From Deltaproteobacteria bacterium (lineage in GTDB: Bacteria > Desulfobacterota_D > UBA1144 > Nemesobacterales > CSP1-2), in assembly GCA_016187835.1 (NCBI GenBank), contig JACPIY010000004.1, forward strand, positions 1 through 55,498: DNA of 55,498 bases. Direction: 5' to 3'. Below, piece by piece: positions 16,758 to 25,004 of the stretch. Numbering within the stretch: position 1 is the stretch's first letter; every line of letters begins with the position of its first letter. Below the pieces are notes generated by a model. The model was given only the letters and a program-made list of their open reading frames with translations. It was not told where the DNA came from and ran no database searches. The position numbers were made by a program, and so were the translations under genes.

Positions 16758-18329
16758 ATGGAAGAATTCAAAGAGCTTATGCTAGGCGTATGGAGTGAAG
16801 CCTGCCGTCATATCGAGATAGCTCAGTCCGCCGCCAATATCGCAGAGATGCTGGTGGGCCGAATGCCTATTGACCGGCTTATCGTTTGTCGGATTGACAA
16901 AGACCAGTCCCTCATTGAGACAGTAGCTTTTGGCCCTGCACGAATCGGCGAAAGGCACGCAAACCATCAGTCACCGTGGTCTATAAGCGACATCAAACGT
17001 CTAATTCATTGGTGTCTTCAGGGAGAGGTAAAACTCCGAAAAGACGAAGACAGGACAAACCACATTCCCTTTACCGCCATACCACCCTCCCTTCAGGGCG
17101 ATGTCCTGGTCGGACCGCTCGTCAGCGAACACGAGACATTCGGGCTCCTGCTCCTGGTGGCGAAGTCTCCTCATCGCTTCACCGCCGAGGACGAAAGAAT
17201 TTGTCAGGCGCTTCTTGAGCCATTTGCCGTTGCGCTTGAGAACGACCACCGTCTTCGAGAACTCAATGCGCTTCGAGAAGTAGCAGAGGCGGACAAACGT
17301 TCCCTGCTTGCCCGTCTCGGTCGGGAAGACCTGTCAGAAACAATAATTGGAGCCGACGGAGGATTGAGCTCGGTAATGGAGCGCGTCGGACTGGTGGCGC
17401 GCTCAGATGTGCCGGTACTCATCCTGGGCGAAACCGGCTCAGGCAAGGAGGTTGTAGCCCGCGCAATTCATAACCGTTCCCGGCGTGCTGCGGGGCCGTT
17501 CATCCGGGTCAATTGCGGGGCGATTCCACCAGGGCTGATTGATTCCGAACTCTTTGGGCATGAGAAAGGCAGCTTCACGGGCGCTACGTCCACCCACCGG
17601 GGGTGGTTTGAACGCGCCGATGAAGGAACATTACTTCTCGATGAAATTGGGGAATTGCCACAAGCCGCTCAGATACGACTTCTTAGAGTCCTGCAGGATG
17701 GCTCATTCGAGCGCGTCGGCGGAGAGAAATCAATCAAAGTGGATGTCAGGATCGTGGCTGCCACTCACCGCGACCTGGCAGCGATGGTTCAGGACGGTAA
17801 TTTCCGGGAGGACTTGTGGTATCGGATTGCCGTGTTTCCAATCGTCCTGCCGCCACTGCGCGAACGCCGCGAGGACATCCCCGTCCTGGCAGAACATTTT
17901 GCCCGCCGCGCCGCAATGCGTTTTGGTCTAAAGCTTCAAATGCCCTCGCCAGATGACCTCTCCCTCCTCGTCTCGTATAATTGGCCGGGGAATGTGCGGG
18001 AGTTTAGTTCCGTGATAGATCGTGCTGTGATACTAGGTGATGGTGAGGGACTCGAAGTTGCCAAGGCACTGGGCGTACCAACAGATGTGTCCGTACCAAC
18101 TAAGACAAACAACTCATTACAAGGATCAACAGAACTTAAGGCTACCGCAACTGTTCTTCCGCTTGATGCCGTGACGAAGCGGCATATCGAGACGGTTCTT
18201 GCAGCCACACACGGCCGCATAGAAGGACTGCATGGAGCAGCAGCACTCCTTAAAATTAACCCTCACACCCTCCGGGCGCGGATGAGAAAACTGGGTATAG
18301 ACTGGGCAGGTTTTCGATTGCGAAGATAA
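16758..18329 (+). CDS. Sigma-54-dependent activator (GAF-like/AAA+/Fis-type HTH)
   Basis: A 523-residue bacterial enhancer-binding protein. Residues about 5-165 form a GAF-like sensor domain. The AAA+ domain has Walker A GETGSGKE (224-231), the sigma-54 contact loop as GSFTGA (271-276) in place of GAFTGA, Walker B LLLDEIGE, and NWPGNVREF. The C-terminus has a Fis-type helix-turn-helix ([22 protein letters not shown]). Domain order matches NorR-like regulators. It is divergent from the sulfonate-type importer and is probably its activator. The first ATG lacks a Shine-Dalgarno; the next ATG (16779) follows AAAGAG. Codon use is clearly richer in G+C than its neighbours, suggesting transfer. Confidence 0.93.
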   Translation: MEEFKELMLGVWSEACRHIEIAQSAANIAEMLVGRMPIDRLIVCRIDKDQSLIETVAFGPARIGERHANHQSPWSISDIKRLIHWCLQGEVKLRKDEDRTNHIPFTAIPPSLQGDVLVGPLVSEHETFGLLLLVAKSPHRFTAEDERICQALLEPFAVALENDHRLRELNALREVAEADKRSLLARLGREDLSETIIGADGGLSSVMERVGLVARSDVPVLILGETGSGKEVVARAIHNRSRRAAGPFIRVNCGAIPPGLIDSELFGHEKGSFTGATSTHRGWFERADEGTLLLDEIGELPQAAQIRLLRVLQDGSFERVGGEKSIKVDVRIVAATHRDLAAMVQDGNFREDLWYRIAVFPIVLPPLRERREDIPVLAEHFARRAAMRFGLKLQMPSPDDLSLLVSYNWPGNVREFSSVIDRAVILGDGEGLEVAKALGVPTDVSVPTKTNNSLQGSTELKATATVLPLDAVTKRHIETVLAATHGRIEGLHGAAALLKINPHTLRARMRKLGIDWAGFRLRR

Positions 18330-18333
18330 AATT

Positions 18334-18500
18334 GCCACAGAGAACTCAGAGTTCATGGAGAAAAGAAGTTGACTACAGATTGCACAAATTAACACAGATA
18401 TTATGAAGAGATTTATTCGTGTTAATTGTTCGACTAAACTCATGACTAAGTCTGTCTCAATTTTTGTTAATACCTCTGTGTTCTCTGTGATCTCCGTGGC
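18334..18500. repeat. Intergenic imperfect palindrome, family A-like
   Basis: This stretch starts GCCACAGAGAACTCAGAG and ends CTCTGTGTTCTCTGTG...GTGGC, forming a long imperfect inverted repeat. The middle has AATTAACACAGAT and its mirror words. It fills most of the 317-base gap between the activator gene and pyrE. The wording is shared with gaps at 1069-1207 and 24275-24390. Confidence 0.6.
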
Positions 18501-18646
18501 TAAAAAAACGCTTAACAGTTGGTGCATATAGTGTAATCCTAAAAATTGACAACCTAACACTACTGAGGTTAGATTTTCTCACTTTGTCCCGAACCTCGAG
18601 CCTCATTCTTTCGAGCGCTGTTCTGGGAGAGAGCGAGAGACTAACT

Positions 18647-19246
18647 ATGCCGCACAAAATGGAAACAAATAGAGAAAGGCTCAAAGTAATTCTCAAAGAA
18701 AATTCGATTCTTCTTGGAAAATTTAAACTCTCCTCGGGAAAGGAAAGCGATTATTACATAGATGCAAGACTCACCACCCTCCATGCTGAAGGCGTCTATC
18801 TTGTCGGCAAAATCTTTCTTGACGAAATCCTAAAGGATTCCGATATTCAAGCAGTCGGTGGTCCGACTATGGGAGCCGACCCGATTGTCGGTTCTATTAT
18901 TGCTCTAAGTTATCAAAGTGTAGGGGCAGCTTTGAAACCCGTCCCTACTTTGGGAGAAGTGAAAGGCCGTTCCCTTCGTGGGTTTCTTGTAAGGAAGGAG
19001 GAGAAACAGCACGGAACGGGAAAGTTAATTGAGGGAAATTTGAGAGCCGGAGATAAAGTGGCAGTCGTTGAAGACGTTGCAACCACAGGCAGGTCAATTC
19101 TTAAAGCGATTGATGCTGTGGAAAACGAAGGAGCCTGGGTAAAAAAAGTTTTGGTTATAGTAGATAGGGAAGAGGGAGCAAGAGAAAAATTTGAAGATAT
19201 GGGATACGAGTTTTTCTCGATATTTAGGATTAAAGAGCTACTTTAA
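18647..19246 (+). CDS. pyrE: Orotate phosphoribosyltransferase PyrE
   Basis: Transfers the ribose-phosphate of PRPP to orotate to give OMP in pyrimidine synthesis. The 199-residue form shows SGKESDYYIDARLTTLH, the VGGPTMGADPIVGS strand, the lysine-rich catalytic loop FLVRKEEKQHGTGKLIEG and the PRPP-binding signature VAVVEDVATTGRSIL. The open frame extends to 18584, but the extra 21 residues do not fit the family. ATG 18647 follows a GAGAGCGAGAG stretch that can serve as ribosome site. No other pyr genes adjoin it. Confidence 0.95.
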   Translation: MPHKMETNRERLKVILKENSILLGKFKLSSGKESDYYIDARLTTLHAEGVYLVGKIFLDEILKDSDIQAVGGPTMGADPIVGSIIALSYQSVGAALKPVPTLGEVKGRSLRGFLVRKEEKQHGTGKLIEGNLRAGDKVAVVEDVATTGRSILKAIDAVENEGAWVKKVLVIVDREEGAREKFEDMGYEFFSIFRIKELL

Positions 19247-19310
19247 GATAATTTATTCTTTATTATTAATTTTCTTTGAAAATTTAGCCCGGTAATAGTT
19301 CGGTGGCAAC

Positions 19311-19342
19311 TGTAGGGGCTGGGTTACCCCGCCCCTACTACA
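19311..19342. repeat. Short intergenic hairpin, TGTAGGGGC type
   Basis: TGTAGGGGC...GCCCCTACTA surrounds GGGTTACCCC between pyrE and holB. It belongs to the same TGTAGGG-ended group as 3089-3118 and 20463-20520. Confidence 0.5.
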
Positions 19343-19403
19343 ACTAACACATCCAAATGAGTTCTCAATTAACAGTTTAATATTTGAAAGACGCTCAATA
19401 TAA

Positions 19404-20420
19404 ATGTTTTTTAAAAATATAATCGGCCATGAATTTCAAAAGAAAGCATTAATCCGCACAGTTCGTGAGAGCCGGATTTCCCATGCCTATCTGTTTTTTG
19501 GTCCTGATGGTATTGGAAAAAGGCTTATTTCAGTAGAGTTTGCAAAAATTCTAAATTGTCTTCGTGGCGAGTCTATCACCGAAGAGGTTTCAAAGGGGGA
19601 GCGCTGTGATTGTCATTCTTGCAAAAAGATAGAAAAGGGTATACACCCCGACGTGTTTTTTGTGGAATATAAAGGCATAAAGAATATTAGGGTTGATCAG
19701 ATACGTGAAGAGGTGGAAGAAAGACTTTTTTTGACGCCGTTTGAAGGAAGGTTTAAAGTAGCGATTGTAGATGAAGCCGAAAGAATGAATCCAAATGCAC
19801 AGAACGCATTCCTTAAAACCCTGGAAGAGCCTCCACCAGATTCGGTTATAATTCTGATTAGTTCCCGTCCTGAGGCCCTTCTCCCGACAATCCGATCGAG
19901 ATGCCAGTTGCTCGAATTCAGAGGTCTCTCTGAAGAGATTATGCTCAAGGAGTTTAGGAAAAGAACAGACCTATCTCCCGATGAAGCCTGGGTTGCTGTA
20001 AAGCTTTCTGGCGGCAGTCTCGGAAAGGCACTCGGCTTGGATAAAAACGTTCTTTCGGAAAGAAAAGAAATAATCTTGAAACTCTCAGAGATAAACCCTA
20101 AATACGCTTCTCAGGTGCTTGGCTTTGTAGAGTCAATGCCAACGGGTTCCTCTTCTGAGGATTTAGAAAAACTTATGTTTGTGTTTGAAATTATCTCAGC
20201 ATGGCTTCGCGATCTGGTTCTTATTAAAATCGGGTTTGATGAAGACCATTTGTCAAACAGGGATTTGGTTTCTCCAATTCGGAAACTTGCAGAGAAGTGG
20301 AGTGTAGATAATATATTGGATAAAATGAAATTTCTTGAGAATGCGTGGTACGCTGTATTTCGTATGAATGCAAACAAGCAGATCGTTCTTGAGAATCTGG
20401 TTCTGAAGATTGCTGAGTAA
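19404..20420 (+). CDS. holB: DNA polymerase III delta' subunit
   Basis: Clamp-loader subunit of 338 residues. It starts FFKNIIGHEFQKKALIR, has SHAYLFFGPDGIGKR (degenerate Walker A at about 33-40), a zinc-binding cysteine cluster (CDCHSCKK), VAIVDEAERMNPNAQNAFLKTLEEPP as Walker B, and the SRC motif in TIRSRCQLLEF. These are clamp-loader hallmarks, and the cysteine cluster with HPD fits DnaX/HolB. The length and the lack of a C-terminal tau extension point to delta'. It is followed by metG in the same direction, a common pairing in many bacteria. Confidence 0.93.
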   Translation: MFFKNIIGHEFQKKALIRTVRESRISHAYLFFGPDGIGKRLISVEFAKILNCLRGESITEEVSKGERCDCHSCKKIEKGIHPDVFFVEYKGIKNIRVDQIREEVEERLFLTPFEGRFKVAIVDEAERMNPNAQNAFLKTLEEPPPDSVIILISSRPEALLPTIRSRCQLLEFRGLSEEIMLKEFRKRTDLSPDEAWVAVKLSGGSLGKALGLDKNVLSERKEIILKLSEINPKYASQVLGFVESMPTGSSSEDLEKLMFVFEIISAWLRDLVLIKIGFDEDHLSNRDLVSPIRKLAEKWSVDNILDKMKFLENAWYAVFRMNANKQIVLENLVLKIAE

Positions 20421-20462
20421 ATTACAAATGCTTGATTCGGGTGTTAGGCCACTGAGAATTCT

Positions 20463-20520
20463 TGTAGGGGCGGGTCTTGCGCCCGCCCTCTTCTTGGGCA
20501 ACGCAAGGATTGCCCCTACA
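20463..20520. repeat. Intergenic double hairpin, TGTAGGGGC type
   Basis: TGTAGGGGCGGGTCTTGCG at one end and ATTGCCCCTACA at the other frame GCGCCCGCCC and GGGCAACGC, forming nested complementarities between holB and metG. No gene is seen. Confidence 0.55.
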
Positions 20521-20574
20521 TATATTAACTCTGTGGCTAAATAAATTTGAATTATGGACTGGAGATAAAACCTG

Positions 20575-22113
20575 ATGAAAAAAAACTTCTATGTTACAAC
20601 TCCGATTTACTATGTAAACGACGTGCCTCACATAGGTCACGCATACACGACTATCGCGGGAGACGTGATTGCGAGATTCAAAAAACTTAAAGGGGATCAG
20701 GTTTTCTTCCTCACAGGAACCGACGAACACGGGCAAAAGATTGAGAGAACGGCAAGGAATGCCGGCGAGGAACCGATTGAGCTTGCTGATCGAGTGGTTC
20801 TGAGATTCAAAAATCTCTGGGAAAAACTAAATATTACAAACAACGATTTTATAAGGACAACCGAGGAAAGACACAAAAAAGCTGTTGAAGAGATTTTCCA
20901 AAGAATCGAAGGGATAGGAGACATATATCTGGGAGAATATGAAGGATGGTACGATGTAAGAAACGAGGCTTTTATTACCGAAACTCAACTTGAGGAGTAT
21001 ATGAGCCTTCCTGAAAGCACCCGTCCTCCTATAGAAAAGGTGAAAGAAGAAAGCTACTTTTTCAGGCTTTCTAAGTACCAGGAGCCGCTTCTTGAGTTCT
21101 ATGAAAAGAATCCCGATTTTATACAGCCTTCTTATAGAAGCAACGAGGTTACACGCTTTGTGGAAGGAGGACTAAAGGACCTTAGCATAAGTCGTACCTC
21201 TTTTTCCTGGGGAATTCCAGTTCCCGGCAATCCAAAACACGTGATCTATGTATGGTTTGATGCCCTCGCAAACTATCTCACAGCAGCGGGATTTCCCAAC
21301 GATATGGAAAGGTTCAACGAAGTCTGGCCAGCGGATATTCACCTTGTGGGAAAAGACATACTCAGGTTTCATGCGGTTTACTGGCCTGCGTTTCTGATGT
21401 CCGCAGGACTTCCCCTCCCGCGAAAGGTATTTGCTCACGGGTGGTGGACGGTCGAGGGAGAAAAGATGTCCAAATCCCTGGGAAACGTTGTGGATCCTTA
21501 CAAGGTTGCAGATGAGTTTGGAGTGGATGTATTCAGGTACTTTCTTCTCAGAGAGATTCCTTTCGGACAGGATGGGGATTACTCTAGAAATGCGATTATT
21601 GGACGGATAAACGGTGAGCTTGCTAACGGACTTGGAAACCTGGTAAGCCGAAGCCTCGGGATGATAGAAAAATACTGTGAGAGCAAAATTCCGGAACACG
21701 CTTCACTTGAGCCTTCTGACGAAAACATAAAGGAAAGAGCGATTCAAACAGTCCAACAAGTTGAAGGCGCTATTAATGAAATTGCTTTCCATAAGGCCCT
21801 TACAGCGATATGGGATTTTATAGCCATTGTAAACAAATACGTGGACGAATCCGCTCCCTGGTCCCTTGCAAAGACCGGAAAGAGGGAAAGACTGGTGACA
21901 GTGCTTTGGACTCTCGCTGAGTCACTAAGAGTAATTGCCATTTTAATATATCCCTTTATGCCTAAATCTGCTGAGGATATTTGGAAAAAGATCGGAATAC
22001 CTCAGCCACTCGAATCCCACCACTATTCACATGCAAAGGGGTGGGGAGCAGTCAAATCGGGATGGCAAATAGATAAGGGTGAGAATTTATTCCCTAGGTA
22101 CCAAGATAAATAA
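20575..22113 (+). CDS. metG: Methionyl-tRNA synthetase
   Basis: Class I aminoacyl-tRNA synthetase of 512 residues that charges tRNA-Met. The HIGH motif appears as PHIGH (residues 18-22) and the KMSKS loop as GEKMSKSLGN. The connective peptide lacks the four-cysteine zinc knuckle, having ITETQLEEYM where CxxC would occur, so this is the zinc-free MetG2 subtype. It also lacks the C-terminal tRNA-binding (EMAP-like) domain. GGAGATAAAACCTG precedes the ATG. It probably forms a transcript with holB. Confidence 0.97.
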   Translation: MKKNFYVTTPIYYVNDVPHIGHAYTTIAGDVIARFKKLKGDQVFFLTGTDEHGQKIERTARNAGEEPIELADRVVLRFKNLWEKLNITNNDFIRTTEERHKKAVEEIFQRIEGIGDIYLGEYEGWYDVRNEAFITETQLEEYMSLPESTRPPIEKVKEESYFFRLSKYQEPLLEFYEKNPDFIQPSYRSNEVTRFVEGGLKDLSISRTSFSWGIPVPGNPKHVIYVWFDALANYLTAAGFPNDMERFNEVWPADIHLVGKDILRFHAVYWPAFLMSAGLPLPRKVFAHGWWTVEGEKMSKSLGNVVDPYKVADEFGVDVFRYFLLREIPFGQDGDYSRNAIIGRINGELANGLGNLVSRSLGMIEKYCESKIPEHASLEPSDENIKERAIQTVQQVEGAINEIAFHKALTAIWDFIAIVNKYVDESAPWSLAKTGKRERLVTVLWTLAESLRVIAILIYPFMPKSAEDIWKKIGIPQPLESHHYSHAKGWGAVKSGWQIDKGENLFPRYQDK

Positions 22114-22230
22114 AGCAACTGCGCAAATCTTTGCACACTGCATGCAATTATTTGCGCTCCTATCTCTTTAATTCGAAAAATAAGCAATAAAATATCCAGT
22201 AATTTCAGCCAATTGGATTTTAATTTTTTC

Positions 22231-22246
22231 TGGTATAGATATTGCC
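22231..22246 (+). promoter_or_regulatory. Candidate sigma-54 promoter for the minor-pilin operon
   Basis: TGGTATAGATATTGCC has GG and GC doublets at the correct 10-nt spacing. It deviates from TGGCAC-N5-TTGC at the fourth base and ends in C. The implied start, near 22258, lies 26 nt before pilV. Pilin genes are often sigma-54 dependent, but one match of this quality can occur by chance. Confidence 0.4.
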
Positions 22247-22283
22247 ATAAAATTAAGTACAAAAAAAATATGTGAGGTAGAAG

Positions 22284-22994
22284 ATGTCAGTAATTAAAGA
22301 CCAAGATGGATTCACTCTTTTAGAGATCCTGGTTGCCGTGTTTATAATGTCCCTTGGTTTTTTGGCGGCTGCTCAGATGCAATTCCTTTCACTAAGACAA
22401 AAACAGCTTGCCGAGCAAGGGACGATTGCCACAAACGTAATCCAATATATCAGCGATAATGATATGGCGGAAGTAAGGCGCCGTTATTTACTCAACGCTA
22501 CTGCCTACATAGACGCTCAGGCTGGGAGAGCTCCAAATCTTAATTACTGTAATGGTTCAGCTAACTCTGTTTGTGGTGTTTGTCCCTGCGATCCGCTGGA
22601 AGCGATAACGCCAAATGGAGTTACAGAGACTTGCGCGGCAATTGATGTCAATAATTTTAATCCGGACAATTTGAATTTCAGGACTGCGGTCACGCAATGT
22701 AAGGCAGATGGTGCGGTAATTTCTGGGGCGGGTAGTACGCCCTTATATGCTGTAAAACAAGCCACGACTACCCAAGCAGTGCTAAATGGAGTTCAGACAC
22801 TTACGGTCGCTGTCACCTATGCGGTAAAGACCCCCTCTCAATTTGATAAAACTGGCATAACAGGCATAACAAGTGTAAGTCTTAGTAATACACTCGTAAC
22901 TCAGACATATGAAGTATCGGCGAACGAAGCAGATTTTTCTGATTTTATTCCCGGTCCCGGCTGGGATGCGGTTAATGTTCCACACATACCTTAA
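22284..22994 (+). CDS. pilV: Type IV pilus minor pilin PilV-like
   Basis: A 236-residue prepilin. The class III signal is DG|FTLLEILVAVFIMSLGFLAAAQ with cleavage after Gly and Glu at +5. The rest has a PilV-like extended polar domain with several cysteines (residues about 91-146) and no known enzymatic motif. GAGGTAGAAG precedes the ATG. It starts a + strand operon pilV-pilW-pilX-pilY1-fimT with short gaps. Such minor pilins prime pilus assembly under the PilY1 tip. Confidence 0.85.
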   Translation: MSVIKDQDGFTLLEILVAVFIMSLGFLAAAQMQFLSLRQKQLAEQGTIATNVIQYISDNDMAEVRRRYLLNATAYIDAQAGRAPNLNYCNGSANSVCGVCPCDPLEAITPNGVTETCAAIDVNNFNPDNLNFRTAVTQCKADGAVISGAGSTPLYAVKQATTTQAVLNGVQTLTVAVTYAVKTPSQFDKTGITGITSVSLSNTLVTQTYEVSANEADFSDFIPGPGWDAVNVPHIP

Positions 22995-23013
22995 AAACAT
23001 AGGGAGGATTTCT

Positions 23014-24267
23014 ATGAACAATAAAGGCTTTACCATGATAGAACTTTTAGTCTCGGTTGCTATTTTTGCTCTTGTAATCGGCGGATTGACTTTAGCACTT
23101 ATGCAGCAACAAAAACAGAATAATGTAACTCAAGAAGCTGTGGATTTGGACCAGACGGCGAGAGCTACACTTGATTATATCGCAACTGAAATTAGAAACG
23201 CAGTCTCTAGACAGGGAAAGTCATTTTCCCTGAATCTTGTAAACGGAGGAAGCACAGCAGCTTCCCCGTGTACAGTCAATACACCTGATGCCGGAACAGA
23301 AGACTCTCCTCCTGAATGCCTTACTATTTTTACCTGGGATATAACAAAGGGACAGTTTGTAGACCCAGTAACAAAGGAGAGTAATCTTCCCTCTATTGCA
23401 GGAATTATTGAGATTGTATCTCAGGGACCTCCTTTAGTTTTGAATCTACCTCAAAACTGGTTCGATGGGAATAATTTAATTGGAGAAACTCAACAAGTTG
23501 TTAATGCAAATTTAGGTTTTAGGTCGCGTATTAATCTTTGCAATCCAGCTGATCCTGCAATTTGTGGGACTAATCCTGACAAGTGTACTGAATGCGCTGC
23601 TATCCTTAGAGCCAGTATTAACGGAGCTACAAAGCAAGCGACAATCACGGACAGCGCTGGTTCTATTTTATCACAGAATTTTCAAGATAATTCCTATACA
23701 AGTCTCAATGATTTTGTAACAAACGCTTTTGTGCCGGGCATCTCTTCGCAAGTTTCCGAGATGACAATAGTTCAGTCAAAGGCATTTAGGGTTAATACAG
23801 CCAATAGACAGCTTGAGATCTCACAAAACGGGGGACCTTTCCAACCTATTGCGGGAGGAACCGATGCGCCGGGAATAGTTGATCTTCAATTAGTTTTTAA
23901 TCTTCAAAACAGAAATGGCGGAATTACAAAAGTTGGGGTTCCATCTGAACCGGCTAATTGCAGATTTACGGATTTTGATGAACTCGAAGATTCTACAGAT
24001 CCATTAAACGCAGCAGACCCATGTTATGCAAGTGAAAAGGACGTAAGAACCGTTGAGATTTATCTCATCGCAAGGTCGAAAGTGAGACCTCAATTAATTA
24101 AAGGTGGGACTCTTCCGGTTCAAGCAATCCCCGCTATTGGAGATGTCCTCGAAAGAAAAACTGATAATGCGTCTTTTGGAGCTAACTCCTCAGGGGTGGG
24201 GTTTATGTACAGAACTTATTCAACAGCGGTTTACGTAAGAAATATGGCAAGAGAGGAATTCGGATGA
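23014..24267 (+). CDS. pilW: Type IV pilus minor pilin PilW-like
   Basis: A 417-residue prepilin with signal MNNKG|FTMIELLVSVAIFALVIGG. PilW proteins are long minor pilins with a divergent C-terminal domain, which fits. I chose ATG 23014 because GGGAGGA precedes it and the leader is then five residues; the open frame begins upstream within pilV without a pilin leader. Cysteines at about residues 79-95 and 170-190 may form disulfides. It lies 19 nt after pilV. Confidence 0.85.
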   Translation: MNNKGFTMIELLVSVAIFALVIGGLTLALMQQQKQNNVTQEAVDLDQTARATLDYIATEIRNAVSRQGKSFSLNLVNGGSTAASPCTVNTPDAGTEDSPPECLTIFTWDITKGQFVDPVTKESNLPSIAGIIEIVSQGPPLVLNLPQNWFDGNNLIGETQQVVNANLGFRSRINLCNPADPAICGTNPDKCTECAAILRASINGATKQATITDSAGSILSQNFQDNSYTSLNDFVTNAFVPGISSQVSEMTIVQSKAFRVNTANRQLEISQNGGPFQPIAGGTDAPGIVDLQLVFNLQNRNGGITKVGVPSEPANCRFTDFDELEDSTDPLNAADPCYASEKDVRTVEIYLIARSKVRPQLIKGGTLPVQAIPAIGDVLERKTDNASFGANSSGVGFMYRTYSTAVYVRNMAREEFG

Positions 24268-24274
24268 TTTATTA

Positions 24275-24390
24275 GCCACGAATTAACACAGATGAACACG
24301 AATGAAAACAAACGGATGCATGATACAAGATGCACGATACAAGATGTATTAACGTATCATGAATCATGTATCGTGCATCTTTCATCGTTT
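24275..24390. repeat. Intergenic imperfect palindrome, family A
   Basis: Starts GCCACGAATTAACACAG and carries GATGCATGATACAAGATGC, with mirror words CATGTATCGTGCATC further on. It sits inside the pilin operon, between pilW and pilX, and is a second copy of the element at 1069-1207. Confidence 0.6.
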
Positions 24391-24410
24391 ATTTCAGGAG
24401 GAATTAAAAT

Positions 24411-25004
24411 ATGAAAAAGCTAAAAAAAGAGATAAAAAAACAAGATGGAATAGCACTACTTTTAGCCTTGATAATGCTTCTCGTGCTTACTACATTGGCG
24501 ATAACAATCTCTTTTACTTCAAACATTGATTTTCAGACCATGTCTAGTTATAAACGAGGACAGGAGGCCTTTTTAGCTGCCGAAAGATGTGTTGAGGAAG
24601 GAAGGATGAGATTTGAAATAGTTGGCATCGAGACGCTTTACTTCCTTCTTCAAAGCGCCGTTCCTACTAATGAGCTAGTTGTGAAGTGGCCTAAAAACGA
24701 CCCTCCAACCGGTGCTCGATGCAGAACAGGTTCCAGGTATTTCAACAGAGTTAGTGCAGATGATCCTCCTCCTTTCATAGAAATCCCACCTCCTACGAAA
24801 ACGCTAGGAAGGCCAATTAAACATGTGAGTCTTCCTTCAGGAGGGGCGGGCGGTGCGGCATTAGTCCCTTCAAGCTTTTTGGTTACCGGCAAAGATGCCA
24901 ATGATGAAGACCTGACCGATCAAAAAACCGATATAAATACCGGAACGGAGATTGCAGTGGGGTTTGAAACGTTCATACCTGGAGGTGCAAGCAATGTTTA
25001 CTAA
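24411..25004 (+). CDS. pilX: Type IV pilus minor pilin PilX-like
   Basis: A 197-residue protein with the PilX N-terminal pattern: KKQDG|IALLLALIMLLVLTTLAITIS. Glu at +5 is missing, as is usual for PilX and GspK, which sit at the pilus tip. FLAAERCVEEG is a typical PilX continuation. AGGAGG precedes the ATG. Its end overlaps the pilY1 start by 11 nt, so the two are coupled. Confidence 0.83.
   Translation: MKKLKKEIKKQDGIALLLALIMLLVLTTLAITISFTSNIDFQTMSSYKRGQEAFLAAERCVEEGRMRFEIVGIETLYFLLQSAVPTNELVVKWPKNDPPTGARCRTGSRYFNRVSADDPPPFIEIPPPTKTLGRPIKHVSLPSGGAGGAALVPSSFLVTGKDANDEDLTDQKTDINTGTEIAVGFETFIPGGASNVY

Noticed and set aside
18126-18560. A 144-codon minus-strand frame after the activator gene
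   Set aside because: It overlaps the activator's coding end and the intergenic palindrome; composition is not protein-like.
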